A DNA stretch of 64,000 nt, from the NCBI RefSeq assembly GCF_000711695.1, contig NW_013546990.1, forward strand, positions 89,803-153,802, written 5' to 3'. The notes beneath the pieces were generated by a model. That model did no database searches, was not told the DNA's origin, and saw only the letters and a list, made by a program, of their open reading frames with translations. A program made the translations under genes and the position numbers. This stretch comes from Tilletiaria anomala UBC 951. Taxonomy: Eukaryota > Basidiomycota > Exobasidiomycetes > Georgefischeriales > Tilletiariaceae. This document shows positions 12,091-23,349 of the stretch, piece after piece (position 1 is the first letter of the stretch; each line of letters starts with the position of its first letter).

Positions 12091-14182
12091 CTACGGCCGT
12101 TGCTGTTGTTGCTGCTGCCGCTGCTGCTGCTGTTGCTGATGAGCTGCCCGTCGCGCTTGCACTTGTTGCTGAGCGTGGTGCGCGGCTGCGGCTGCAGCCT
12201 GCTGTGCAATATGCGCCTGTGCCGCCGGCTTCTCTTCAAGCGACTCGTAGTAGAGCGTAAAGTCTGAGTGGCCGAACGCCGCAGCAATAGAGTGGAGCCA
12301 TCGGCGTGAGCACCCGCGTATTTGCCAACATCATAACGCCAAGTTCGCCGTGGCCTGCTGTACTCACTCTTCGTAATCTTCTCCCATGGACCAGGGTCGA
12401 AGAAGACGTAATTCCCTCGCTCATATTGCGGAGTCTTTTGCGTCGGCTCCGTGTTCTGCTCCTTAGTCAACCACAGGTGCAAGTCCTTATGATACCTCCA
12501 ATTGCGATTATACCTGGTTTTAAGTATGGATGTTGAGCGCGTCAGCACGTCCGGCACTTGCGTCGGTCCTTACCGAAAGGTGGACATCATCCATCGACTC
12601 ACAATTCTTGGGCCGCAAGCTCCTGCAGAACATCTCGAGGAGCAGAGTAGAAGACAAAGAAGAGCGTCTCGTCAGAGAAGTTGCCGATCTTGGTCTGTGC
12701 TGGTGGTGGCGGCTGGACATTGTAGCAGCTCGGCAGGTGGAAGTCGGGTTCTACCAACGGAGCTCCTACACCTCCCGCCGCCATTGTCGCTGCACCCCCT
12801 GCGGCTCCATCTCCTGCGCCTGCGGCAGTCGCAAGCTCCGACCAGGGTGTCAGGAAGGACGCACTGAGCGGCTCGCTGCTGTTCATATTCAGGCCCAGCT
12901 TGCTTAGGTCGGCGCCGAGCGCCAGCATTGACAGGTCCGGATCTGGCATCTTGATGATGCTTAACAGGCCCACGAGCCCAAAGCGGTCAGCGGGGGACAG
13001 GAGCACCTGCTGTGCGGGCGTCTGTGCAACTTCGCCCGTCGGATTCGAGTTGGTCGGTATATGTTGTTGCTGCTGCTGCTGCTGTTGCGAGGAGAGGTGT
13101 TGTACTTGCGCGGCCTGAGCTTGCGCTTGCGCCTGCGCGGCAGCGAGCATAGCTGCTTCGTGTGGCCCGTGCTGAACGCCCGCCTGCGCAGCCCCGACAG
13201 CCACCGCCCGCTGCTGCTGCACAGAATCCGGTCCTGTCCCGGCAGCGCCTGCAGAAGCATTTGACGGCATCGGCGAGCTAGCCGCGCCGACGCCATTCAA
13301 ACCTGTCCCTGAGAGGAGGCTGTTTCCCGCTCCAGCAACGTTTATACCTGGTGGCAGTACCCCACCGGCGGCTAGCCATGCAGCATTGCCTGCCCCAGCG
13401 CCAAGTTTGGTCGCGTAGTTCCGCTCAGGTTCCCCGAAGCCTCCCTTTGCAGCATTCAGTGGCTGTTGCTGCTGATCACCTACAGATGGCTGCATACCCC
13501 TACCCGCTGTGCCGTTCGTTGTCCCCGGTGCATTCCCGCTCCCGTTCCCACTGCTACCGTTGTTGGATGCCGTGGAGGCGCTGTTCATGGAGCCTAGCAA
13601 GTTCTGGCGATGTTGTTCTCGCGCTGCGTGCTGATGTTGCAGCGCAGCTAGCGCGCTCGCCTGCTCTGCTGCCCCATTCGCAACTGCACCTGCTCCTGCA
13701 CCGCTCGATCCGCTCGATACGCCTCCGCCGGATGCACTGCCACCACTGCTGCCCAGCATGCCAATGCCTGCTCCTGGCGGCAACCCGGGGCCTGCCCCCC
13801 CACCTACTGCATTGTTCGAAGAGTTGAGGCCGGTGGTGGCATTGACTCCTGCACTGCTGCTGGCATTGGTGACGCTGCCGAGCGCACCGAGCGCGGGGAA
13901 GTCATCAGCACCAAAGCTAGCCTGACCACCTCCGCTGGTGCTGCTCGATCCGCCCCCGCCCCCTCCACCAAGGACAGAGGCGGCGGTTCGGCCTAGTGAG
14001 CCAAACATTCCTGCTGCTTGCTGGTAAAATGAGTCGTGTTGCTGTTGAGAGTATGACTGCGGTTGCGCTGGGGCGTGTGCGTTGAGAATGGCTGCGAGCG
14101 AAGGTTGCTGCTGTGTCGTAGTCGCGCTCGTGGATGAGTTCGATAAGAGCGGTCCCAGTCGTGGAAAGTCGCCTCGATTCAT
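12091..14182 (-). CDS. NOT2: CCR4-NOT complex subunit Not2
   Basis: Three exons on the minus strand, 14182-12603, 12513-12368 and 12263-12091, encode about 632 aa. I start at the ATG giving MNRGDFPRL; an in-frame TTG lies six codons upstream. The N-terminal 400 residues are Gly/Ser/Ala/Gln low complexity. The conserved part has DRFGLVGLLSIIKMPDPDLSMLALG, LGLNMNSSEPL, FHLPSCYN, then DETLFFVFYSAPRDVLQ, NRNWRYHKDLHLWLTKEQ, and YERGNYVFFDPGPWEKITK joined to NFTLYYESLEEKP. This is the NOT2/3/5 (NOT box) domain that pairs with Not3/5 on the Not1 scaffold and helps mRNA deadenylation and transcription control. The C-terminus is a Gln/Ala tract. Motif continuity across both introns supports the gene model. 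Confidence 0.93.
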
Positions 14183-15005
14183 CACCCTGCCCTTATGCAA
14201 GTGCTATCGTGCAGGGCACAAGAGAGGCGCGGCCGAGCCTCCTGTACGAGTCGCCTGAGAAGGGAGCCAGGCGCGCCCACTTAAGACACGACAGACAGAA
14301 GGCTGTCTATGTCGAGCACCGTCACAGCAGACAGATGGATAAACGCGTCAGAACACAAGAGTCGATTGGCCAATCTGTAGCGTCAGATGTGATGGAAACA
14401 CACCGAGATGTGAGAAGTAATCAGTGTCGAGTCTCCACGAGCGAATCCTCCCTCGACGCCTATGCTGTCGGTGAGAGAAGGACTGTTGACACGCGATTCG
14501 CCTCGTGTGTCTGACGTCTAGCTTGCAGTTCGTTGCCTCCTATGGATGTACAGCAATACCTGCAGCTCCCATTAAGGACCAAGATGAAGTGAGTTCTCCT
14601 TGGTGCATCGCGTGTCGAGAAGCCTTTTACTTGACGTCTGGTTGCTGGAGTGGTGAACTGGAGTGAGTGATGCTAGCGGCGACTGACCGGATTTACACGG
14701 AATATGACTGGCGTGGTGCAACGCATGCGGCTGCTTCCAGGGAAGCATTTTGCGGCGCCACGCCGACATGCCGCTCTTGCCACTCTCGGTAACGAATAGT
14801 CCATGGAGCTGCTCCTAGCATTTCATAGGACTATTGTTCAGGCTTCCTTGCCTCACCTTCAGTCGCGGATCTCAAACACAGCCAAACACACCATCCTGAG
14901 TGCTTTTGAAGCAAACTTCGAGGCCCCAATCGATCAAGAAAGGCAAAAGCCCTCCCCCGTCAAAAAGATATCAGCCGGGAGATCCGCTGTCCCAGCGCCA
15001 ACAAA
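14183..15005. other. Shared upstream region of NOT2 and GLO3
   Basis: About 820 bases between two divergent starts. It should contain both promoters. Frames here have no recognisable product. Confidence 0.45.
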
Positions 15006-17173
15006 ATGCCGTCCGGTCCCTCCTCGCGGGAAGAGACGGCCGAAATCTTCAAGCATCTCAAAAATCAGGCAAAGCAGAACAAGGTGAGCCTTTGCTTGAT
15101 TCATCTCCCCGCCGCCGGATCGCGCCGCAGACGTGCTTAGGCTGTGAACCCCCTATCTCCTGAGGGGTGGACGGAAAGGAAGGCAGCGGGTAGGAAGTCA
15201 CAGGGTGGATGAGGACGGGTTGGGGGCACCATGACAATATTGCTGCCTGGTCGATCACGCTGCCCATAATGTCTGTTTAGGCTAATGGCGCTTACCCTTG
15301 GTCAACGCTCAACCGATGTTTGCTCACCTTTGTCCACTCATGTCGGGCTCCCTTCTGTCTACGCTGTGACCAGGTCTGCTTTGACTGCGGGGCGAAGAAC
15401 CCGACATGGGCCTCCGCCACATATGCCATCTACATATGCCTTGACTGCTCTTCCGTGCACCGCAACCTCGGCGTGCATATCACTTTTGTTCGCTCCACCA
15501 ACCTGGACAGCTGGACCTGGGCTCAGCTGCGCTTCATGAAGGTCGGTGGGAACGGCGCTGCGGCCGAGTTTTTCAGCAAACATGGCGGGCAGGGGCTGCT
15601 GATGCCGGGCACGGAGGGCAAGGTCAAGTATACCAGCAACACTGCGAGGATGTATAAGGAGGAGCTGAACAAGCTCGCGTTGGCGGATGCTAAGGGGCAG
15701 CCGCTCGGCAGCCCGGTCATCTTCCCAGGTATGACATCGGCCGCATCTGGCGCGAATGGCGCAGCATCAGCTGGAAAGGCCAATGCAGGGGATGGCGAAG
15801 ATGACTTCTTCGATGACTGGGATGATGCCCCCAAGAAGAAAGCTGCAGTGACAGCAGCAGCAGCCGCTCGGCCGGCTGGTCTACCTGGGATCGGCGCTGC
15901 CTCTCGCCCACTGGCAACACCAGTAACGACAACGGCAGCAGCTCCTAAGCCCAAGCCAGTCCCAGCAGTACGGCCTGCAGCAGTGTCATCCTCCTCCTCC
16001 TCCAATAGTACTACCGCCACAGGTGGCGCCGGCACGCGTCGAACTGGGCTCGGAGCCATCCGAACTGGTGCGACCGGCGCAGGATCCTCCGCTGGCGGTC
16101 TTGGCGCAGGGAGCAGCAAGGGCAAGCTCGGGGGTGTGAAGAAGGCTGTCGGTGCCAGCTTCAACTTTGAAGAAGCGCAGAAACGCGCCGAGGAGGCGGA
16201 AGCGCGCAAGCGCCAGGAGGAGGCCGAGGCGATCGCTGCGAGTGCCGCGGCTACCGCGTCGGCGAATGCTAGAGCTGGGAATGGGAGTGAGGCGGTGGCA
16301 GAAGCCACAGTGGAGGAGATGGCGCGCAAGGCTGTGCAGGCGGCCATCGCCAGCACCGGCTCGCCCGTCAACCCTTCTTTCGCTGCTTCGTTATCGTCGT
16401 TAACATCTGCAGCTGCTATGCCGGCGACGCCTACGTCTCCCGCGTCGAGTGGGAAGAAGGTGTCGGCGGAGGAGATCGAGCGACTCGGGATGGGCTTTGG
16501 CAAGCTCGGCTTGAAGGCCGAGCGCCTCCGGCTGCAGAACGAATCGGACAAGCATTCCACGAGGCAGCAGGCTGAGGCAGACACCCCCAACTATGCACGC
16601 AGCAAGTTCGGCGGTCAGAAAGGTGAGTGATTGAAATGTTTCCTTCCTCGATGCCCACGCTGCCATGGCTGACGAAAACACGCTGCATACCTTTCCCTTC
16701 TCTTACGCTAGCCATCTCCTCCGATATGTACTTTGAGCGCGGCGGCTACGACCCCAATGTTTCTTCCGAGGCACAGCAGCGCCTGGCCGGCTTCAGTAAC
16801 GCGACATCGATCTCGTCGAATCAGTACTTTGGGCGCGAAGAGGAGGAGGACGGCCTGGGTGACGATGACGGCTGGAGCGGGCGCGGCTACGGCGGAAGTC
16901 GCAATGGCGGAGGGCTCGTTAATGGCGACTTTACTGAGCTGGAAGCGACAGCGAAGGAGTACTACCAGCGTTTCATGAGCAACCCGGATGTCCAGAACGG
17001 CATCGAGAGCTTCCGGAGCGGCGCGCTGAAAGTGAGTGCGGAGCCTGCAGCTTTGGGCTTGTGGCACTCTGTCCGTCCAATGCAACTTTACTGACATTTG
17101 AATCGACTTGACTTGCACTTGTGCGCTACAGCTCGCTCAACTGCTCGAGGAGACAGCACGCAATGGCTCCTAG
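15006..17173 (+). CDS. GLO3: ADP-ribosylation factor GTPase-activating protein, Glo3 type
   Basis: Four exons (15006-15083, 15374-16622, 16712-17031, 17132-17173) give about 562 aa. The ArfGAP zinc finger spans the first intron: [11 protein letters not shown]..., a C-x2-C-x16-C-x2-C array ending CLDC, followed by [15 protein letters not shown] with the catalytic arginine finger. The middle is Ala/Ser rich with a charged segment of Glu/Ala/Arg repeats. Exon 3 begins with the Glo3-type motif [14 protein letters not shown] and continues [21 protein letters not shown]. Glo3 stimulates GTP hydrolysis on Arf1 at COPI vesicles and acts in Golgi-to-ER traffic; the C-terminal Glo3 motif distinguishes it from Gcs1. 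A frame beginning upstream of exon 2 is intronic and should not be taken as the start. Confidence 0.93.
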
Positions 17174-17894
17174 TGGGGTAAGGAGGATTGCGATGCACTG
17201 GTAATACGACGTAAGACAAGACGAGCCCAGGTTCTCAAGAGACGCTTTAATCGTCGCACTGTGTCCCTCTTTGTAATCGGATGGAGGAAATTGATATGCT
17301 CTGCATGTGTTCGTTACTGTGTTTCGTGTATGCCAATTGCATCATGACGCTGGGTGAGGTCAACAACTTTCGCTCTGACCCCAGACTGACAATGAAGAGT
17401 CGAGCCACAGGAAGTGTGGTTAACTGTTGAGGAGAATGCGCTTTTACCGCAGATCCCCGGCAAAAGTCACAAGTGAATTGGTGATCGTGCTTCCTATTTC
17501 TCTCATTTTGGCTGTTGGCTTCCTCTAAATATCAGCGATTGAGGGGATTTTACCACCGGCCCCACTTTCGACGGACACGCAACTTTTTCCGTTCTTTTTC
17601 TTTACTAGGGCCACGCCCAGCCGCCTGAAGCAAGCAAAAAGGACTTGCCCTCAAAATAACTTGGACTGCACAAGACTGATCTGCTGCCAGGGATGATTTT
17701 AGCGCCATGTCCTCGATGATGACCGCATGCATTCACTCGAAAAAAAATCTTTCGCGGACACCATCAATTCCTTGAGGACCACTTCATCACTTCGTTACAC
17801 GACTATTAGATCTCTCGCACCAGCTTCAACGTCGCTCAGAACGATCCGCCTGAACCCCAGAAGAAGCAGGTATAGAATCCCCCACGCTTCCAAC
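17174..17894. other. Intergenic region between GLO3 and the PQ-loop gene
   Basis: About 720 bases. The right part may include 5' coding sequence of the next gene if its first in-frame ATG at 17727 is used. Nothing else recognisable. Confidence 0.45.
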
Positions 17895-19536
17895 ATGGTC
17901 TCATCGCCTTACCGCCGGTGTCAAATGGCGCCCACCGCCCGGCGGAGGATCTTGCGAGCTGCAGCAACAGCAGCGGCAGTCGCGCTGGTCGCAGCGACCC
18001 TTGCGTCGACAGCGCCAACGTCCACATCAATACATGAAGACTTGGCAGGACGGCAGCAGATCGTAGAAGGACCGGAAATGCAAGCATTGTTCAGGAAGAA
18101 TAATTCATCTGACCACTCGATAGACCCCCGGAAGCAGTGGAGTAGCATTTTCGGCTGGGTCTCGATCGGTGAGTGCCAGCAATGATGATGAGAGGTGCGT
18201 TTGCGAAAGTCAGTTGTGCTGACAATTTCAATTCACCTCGTTTTCCATTACATGAACTTCTACGCCAGCATCATGGGTTATTGTTTACTCTCCGTGCATA
18301 TTCAATCCCCCTCCTTGTTGCTGATGCGAAGCCTGTCTACACTTCTCTGACACAGCTTATTCCCTCCTTCAGCCAGTTGCACGAGAACTACGTCCTCAAA
18401 TCGGCCGATGGGCTTAGCATCGAGTTCGTCTGCATCTGGCTGGCTGGAGATGCCTTGAATGGCATTGGCGCGTATCGACAGGGCCTTCTCTGGACCATGG
18501 TAAGAACAACGCGCGAAAGGTACTACTACTCTTACATTGAAGCTCATCGGATCCATTCGACCATCCTTTGCGCAGATCATTCTGGCTGCCTACTACTGCC
18601 TCTGCGATATTGCCCTCATCGGACAGTTTATCTACTACAGGCGCTACTTCCGAGACGGAAAGCGCATCATCAAGGACTCCCAGCATGCCGCGTCGTTAGA
18701 CGAGCGCACGCTCCTCCTGCCCACGGCCGCGAACGGTGACCACGAAGAGCATCAGCACCCGGGTAGCAGCGCGATCTCATGTGCGGCAGCAACGCATGAG
18801 GAGGCAATGCAGGAGGAAGGTGCGGCGCCATCGACGTGGCAAGGAGAGGCTTTGCGCTACGCACTCGCCCTCGCCCTCGTCATCATATCCGGCGTGCTTG
18901 CCTGGTACTTTACAAGCGCCGGCGACAAAAAGCCCAGTTCCGGAGACGACGGCGGGAAAGATGGGCGGCCGGCTAAGGAGTGGAAATGGGATGCACAGGT
19001 CTTTGGCTGGGCAAGTGCCTTTCTTTATTGTGAGCCATTTTCGCATGCAGCTCGGTTTCCCGGTACCGTGTCTTACCGAAAGCACCCTTGACTCGGAACG
19101 CATACAGTGTCCTCTCGCCTGCCACAGATCGCAAAGAACATGCACACCAAGTGCGAAGGCCTGAGTCTGGCTCTGTTCCTTTTTGCCGTCATGGGCAATT
19201 TGACATACGTTGCGGTGAGCTCGGCTCCCCTCTGATTAGGCGAGATTATGGACGCTGATCAAAAGCACTGCCCGTTCGTAGAGCATCATGATCACGTCGA
19301 CTGACCCGGACTACCTGCTCGAGAATCTATCCTGGCTCGTCGGCTCGCTTGGCACGATATTGCTCGACTTTATCGTCCTTGCGCAGTTCGTTTCCTATGC
19401 CCCCGAACGCAAAGCGCGTCGTGAAGACGCTAAGAGGGCGCATGCGTCCGCTAGGGCGGAGAGGGAGAGCCAGGCGCTCGCTGCGCGCAGGGCGAGTACA
19501 GCTTCTGCGAATGGTGTCGAGGCGAATGGAGTGTGA
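17895..19536 (+). CDS. PQ-loop repeat membrane transporter (Ypq/PQLC2 family)
   Basis: Six exons: 17895-18168, 18269-18293 (25 bases), 18373-18499, 18576-19029, 19108-19214 and 19282-19536, about 413 aa. The two PQ motifs appear only after splicing: SWVIVYSPQLHENYV with KSADGLSIEFV, and later ASAFLYLSSRLPQI with GLSLALFLFAVMGN. Predicted membrane helices total about seven. Members of this family in vacuole or lysosome membranes export basic amino acids (yeast Ypq1-3, animal PQLC2). The loop between helices is Ser/Glu/His rich and cytosolic. The start is uncertain: an in-frame ATG at 17727 would add 56 residues, but the ATG at 17895 lies closer to the first hydrophobic segment. The C-terminal tail is charged and Ala rich. 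Confidence 0.9.
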
Positions 19537-22500
19537 TGACACCTCATTATCGTCCACGTCCTGTATCCTCCCTTGCGTGCTTCGCCCAAGGCCGCAGCCT
19601 CTTTACCAGCATCACCTTCAGCAGCAGGCTCAATGAGCTCGAGTACGCTTGTATGCACTGTACACTACGCATTTTGAGATAATGGCTAACACACGACAAA
19701 CTAACACAGAGTTTGACAGTCCCTCCAAATTCCATGCGTCGGGTGCCTTGGCATTTTGCCTGTTGCATTCGCTGGGGTTTTCCATGGATTGGCGAGCATG
19801 TGGAGTTCCTCGAGTTTCTCCCTTCTCTTCGTTTCACTCGATTCGCGTTTTCGGGAGCGGCTTGGAGCAGCTTTTGCCATGAAGTGTGCGACCGAGAGGA
19901 ATCAAGCTAGGACTTCGTTTGCGGTCATCTCGTTGTGTTCAGAGTATGAGCTGGTCCATCGACCAGGGTATTTGGAGATACCATGTGTTGTGCTGAGTTT
20001 GAGCAAAGTGACACATGCAGATGAAACACGGTCAAAGCCGGTCTCGAGGCTTCGAGATCTGGGCATCTATACTTGACTAGGCGGCCTGGAATGAGATAGT
20101 TTATGGGCTGCGTTGGAAAGAGATGTGGCGGTGCAATCCATCAAATCAATCCAAACATTCTCCCAGCCAGGGCCAACGGGCGTATGAATCAAAATGAATG
20201 GTTGCCCCTTCAGTGTACTTTAGCTGGGCAGGCACCGCAGACTACAGCTCAAGTGTTTGATTGCGCCGTGAGCCCAGACTCGTAGACGATCGGGGACGCT
20301 ATAATTGAGGGTGACAGACACTCTTGTGACACTGTGCGGATCCTGTTAAGATTATTGCATCCTGCGGATGAAAGACCACTCTTGTCTAGCTCTTTGACCT
20401 CGACCATTCATCTCAAGCTGTGCTCGTTGCGTGCATTTCAACTTTCAATTTTCTGTACGCGGATGTGCGAGTGCCAGATGTGGACGAGCACGCGAGCCGT
20501 GCTCTGATGGTCCTGTAGGACCGTGACAAGGTGCTGTCTCAGTGTTTCGATCACTCTGCCTTACGCCATGCGTTCACAGGAATCAAGTCTCCCCAAGCGC
20601 TGGACATTCGCCCACTGGGATTCGCTTTGGTCGACTCTCAGACCACGTTCAAAGTGGTATGGCTTGCTGTGCCTTATAAAAAGTTGTACCTCGCAAACGT
20701 GGTGCAGTAGCGACGAAAGAGTTTGCGTGTCTTGCATGCATGGAAACTTCACCGGGCGAGTGTGGCAATCCTGGCCGACCAGGCATCCCACGGTAGCCAT
20801 GTATTTGTCTCAAGTCTTGAATTTGAAGTAGCTCGCAACTAACGACAAACAATCTCAGCCTCCAGGTTGCCATTGTCCTCGCCCATCTACTATCCACTGC
20901 CCCGAGACCAGGTTCAAGGCCGATATGGCCGCCCTGGGGGCAGCCTTGGCTCGGCGCCGCTTCACGCGCTGCAGCGTGTGCGAAAATGGAACTGAAGACA
21001 AGTATACACAGAGAATGCGACCGGACAGGTGGCAGTGAGGGCTCCTGGGTCTCGAAGGCGACGAGGAGTCGACTGCAGTGGAATAGGCAGCCAACGTCCC
21101 GAATGCTCCCGCGTCGGGCGAGAAGCTCTACCACTTCCAGCCAGAAAGCGAAGAGACCAGTGAAACGTCGCTTAGCCACAAAGCAATGTCTGGCTTGCGT
21201 CGCGCGCAAATATATCGCCAATGTACCCTCTGCGGCACTGGGGCTCGGCTACCCCTTTGGGACCTGGCTCTCTCCCTTTCAAACAGCCATTAAGCACGCG
21301 TCAACGTCTCGCTGACTTTCTGGGTCGTCGCCAGCGCTTTGGCTGAGCGTGCATATCTTGATCTTAAAGAAACTGGCGAACTGATATACTATTCTTTTTG
21401 GCAGCCCTTTTCGCTGTCTGCACCTCATACACCAGCATGACGAACCGACTCGGCCGTCGGTGCCGTCCTGCAAACGTCGTACTACTTGCATGCCTTTCAC
21501 TCCTTTTGTGGATCCTGGCAGCCATTTTCTCCACCGTCTCCCTCTCAACGGTACACGCGGTGGTATACTCCATTCCTCTCGATGTCGAGTAAATGTATTG
21601 CGAGTGGACGTTTGCCACTGGCCAGGGCCACTGGAAATTTGCAGCATATTCCGGTCATGTCTTTGTCCTGCCGGCTTACATCTTCTGTGTCACTCTTCTC
21701 GCTTCCATCAGACCTTGCATCTCTCGCGCACATGGTGAGCGCCTCCGCGAGCTTCATCGTTGCGTTCGTTGGAGGGCTGCTCGCAACCGATAGGAAATAA
21801 GCAGGAGCTTTGAAATCTGCGCCGCTCGTCGGCATGAACACCATGACTGTCAGGTGCTCTGAGACTCTATAAGGCAAGTGGTTGCGGTGGCTTACGGTGC
21901 ACAGTGACAGGAACGAGAAATCGGAGCCAGGGGAGGAAGTCATTTTCATCGGGCTTCAAGTACCGCCCCTCAAACAATCCGACGGTCCGCCGTTGAACTC
22001 GAAACGTGCACTCCCAGAGTCTGCCACAGCAGACTCCAAGTCGCCATCTGTCACCCAGCCATCAAGAGCGCGTTCTCCATCCTCAGGCAAGGGCGCGGAC
22101 GAATCACACTCGTCTTTGTCTTTCTCAAGAACCCGCTCGCCAACTATCCACGCTGTGGCTCTGCCTGGGCCCCGTCATTTTGACAATGGCGGAAAACCGC
22201 ACGAAAGCATAGTAGAACCCGGCGAGCGTTCCAAAGATCCGATGGGTGCAAGCACACACCGCCAGTGCGTACTCGCAAGCGTCTCTGGCTTGACTCGTCT
22301 ATGACATACCATTGTGTTCAGCGCGATCGTGTAGATGCGAACAAGGAGGCACAACAGCGGTCACGTACGCTCTCCGTTTCTACTCCTGCGCAGGGCAGCA
22401 CGGTGGGCGAGACTGACTTCTGCGGTCGGCCAAAGAGTGGAAAAAGCAGATCGGGCTCGAGGTCATGACCATTAACCGTCGCGCACGGATAACATCCAGC

Positions 22501-23349
22501 ACTTCAGCGCATGTGCTGGAGCGCGCACATCCTACATGGCGCCGGATGCGCCTACGTCTGCCTCTGCATCGATATCTGCAACGGCGCCGATACCGGGGGC
22601 TTCTCATGGGATGGGCAACCGTGGACTTCGCGCTCTCTGAGCGAGTCGTCGAAGCCGACGAGCGCTGGCCGTGGACTTGAACCCAGTCCGGGGCTGCCTC
22701 TCACGTTGAGCAGCATCACGTTTACGATTGACGAGTGGGGCCATCTTTGGTCGCAATCACACGCGCTGTTCTCCGCCACCTTTTCCGAGGCGAGCAAGCG
22801 CGGTCGATCGCGCTCCGCATGAGGCCTCGCCGGCATGTTGCCGCCGCCTCCTCAGACGGTTGGATTCCGTGATTGCAAAGGCGCATAGTCTCTCCACCTA
22901 ACCCCCACGCATCGCAAGTCCCTATATATTGCCTTGCTGCTCTACAAGCCCAGGCTACACACATACAACGTGCTGACGCGCAGACACGCTAATACCATGC
23001 ATGTCACATACTACCAGCATGGTACATGCTCCATCTCGCTATTTTTGTATCATACGCTCCGCGTCCATACCTTGTATGGGAATGCATTTTGCATTTCGAC
23101 GGGATCTCTGGGATCCACTCGCCCGGCTGGGTTGCCAGCACGCACCGCACAGAGGGCCGTGCAGGCGTGAATACGAAAGCCATAAAGAGGTTGCAATTAC
23201 AGTGGGGTGTGAGGGATGAAGCCAGGCCGCGCCCGGGCGTCTGAGCATGCGCGCGGTCCATTGGGGCATTATAATGGCAAGCGGAAGCCGAGGACGAAGG
23301 ATGACTGGGGCGACGCCGACGCATATGATCGAAGATCGATTGTCAATCA
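19537..23349. other. Large interval without a confident gene
   Basis: About 3.8 kb, by far the largest unexplained gap in the housekeeping half. Frames on both strands rarely exceed 100 codons and none shows a known domain. A hydrophobic frame at 21437 is listed separately. Composition is close to that of the neighbours, and I see no transposon motif. It could hold a fast-evolving or decayed gene, a non-coding RNA, or long regulatory flanks. Confidence 0.4.
21437..21592 (+). other. Hydrophobic frame, possible first exon of an unknown membrane protein
   Basis: From the ATG at 21437 the frame gives a basic start (MTNRLGRRCRP) and one strong membrane segment (NVVLLACLSLLLWILAAIFS). It stops at 21590, where a GTAAAT could serve as a splice donor. 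About 130 bases on, other frames encode further hydrophobic stretches, for example a segment ending FIVAFVGGLLATDRK before a stop near 21800. I could not join them into one convincing model. It may be a real multi-exon membrane protein or a decayed gene. Confidence 0.22.

Noticed and set aside
15523-16590. 355-codon minus-strand frame across the GLO3 gene
   Set aside because: Antisense shadow of the GC-rich Ala/Ser coding region; no domain, and the plus strand has a complete ArfGAP.
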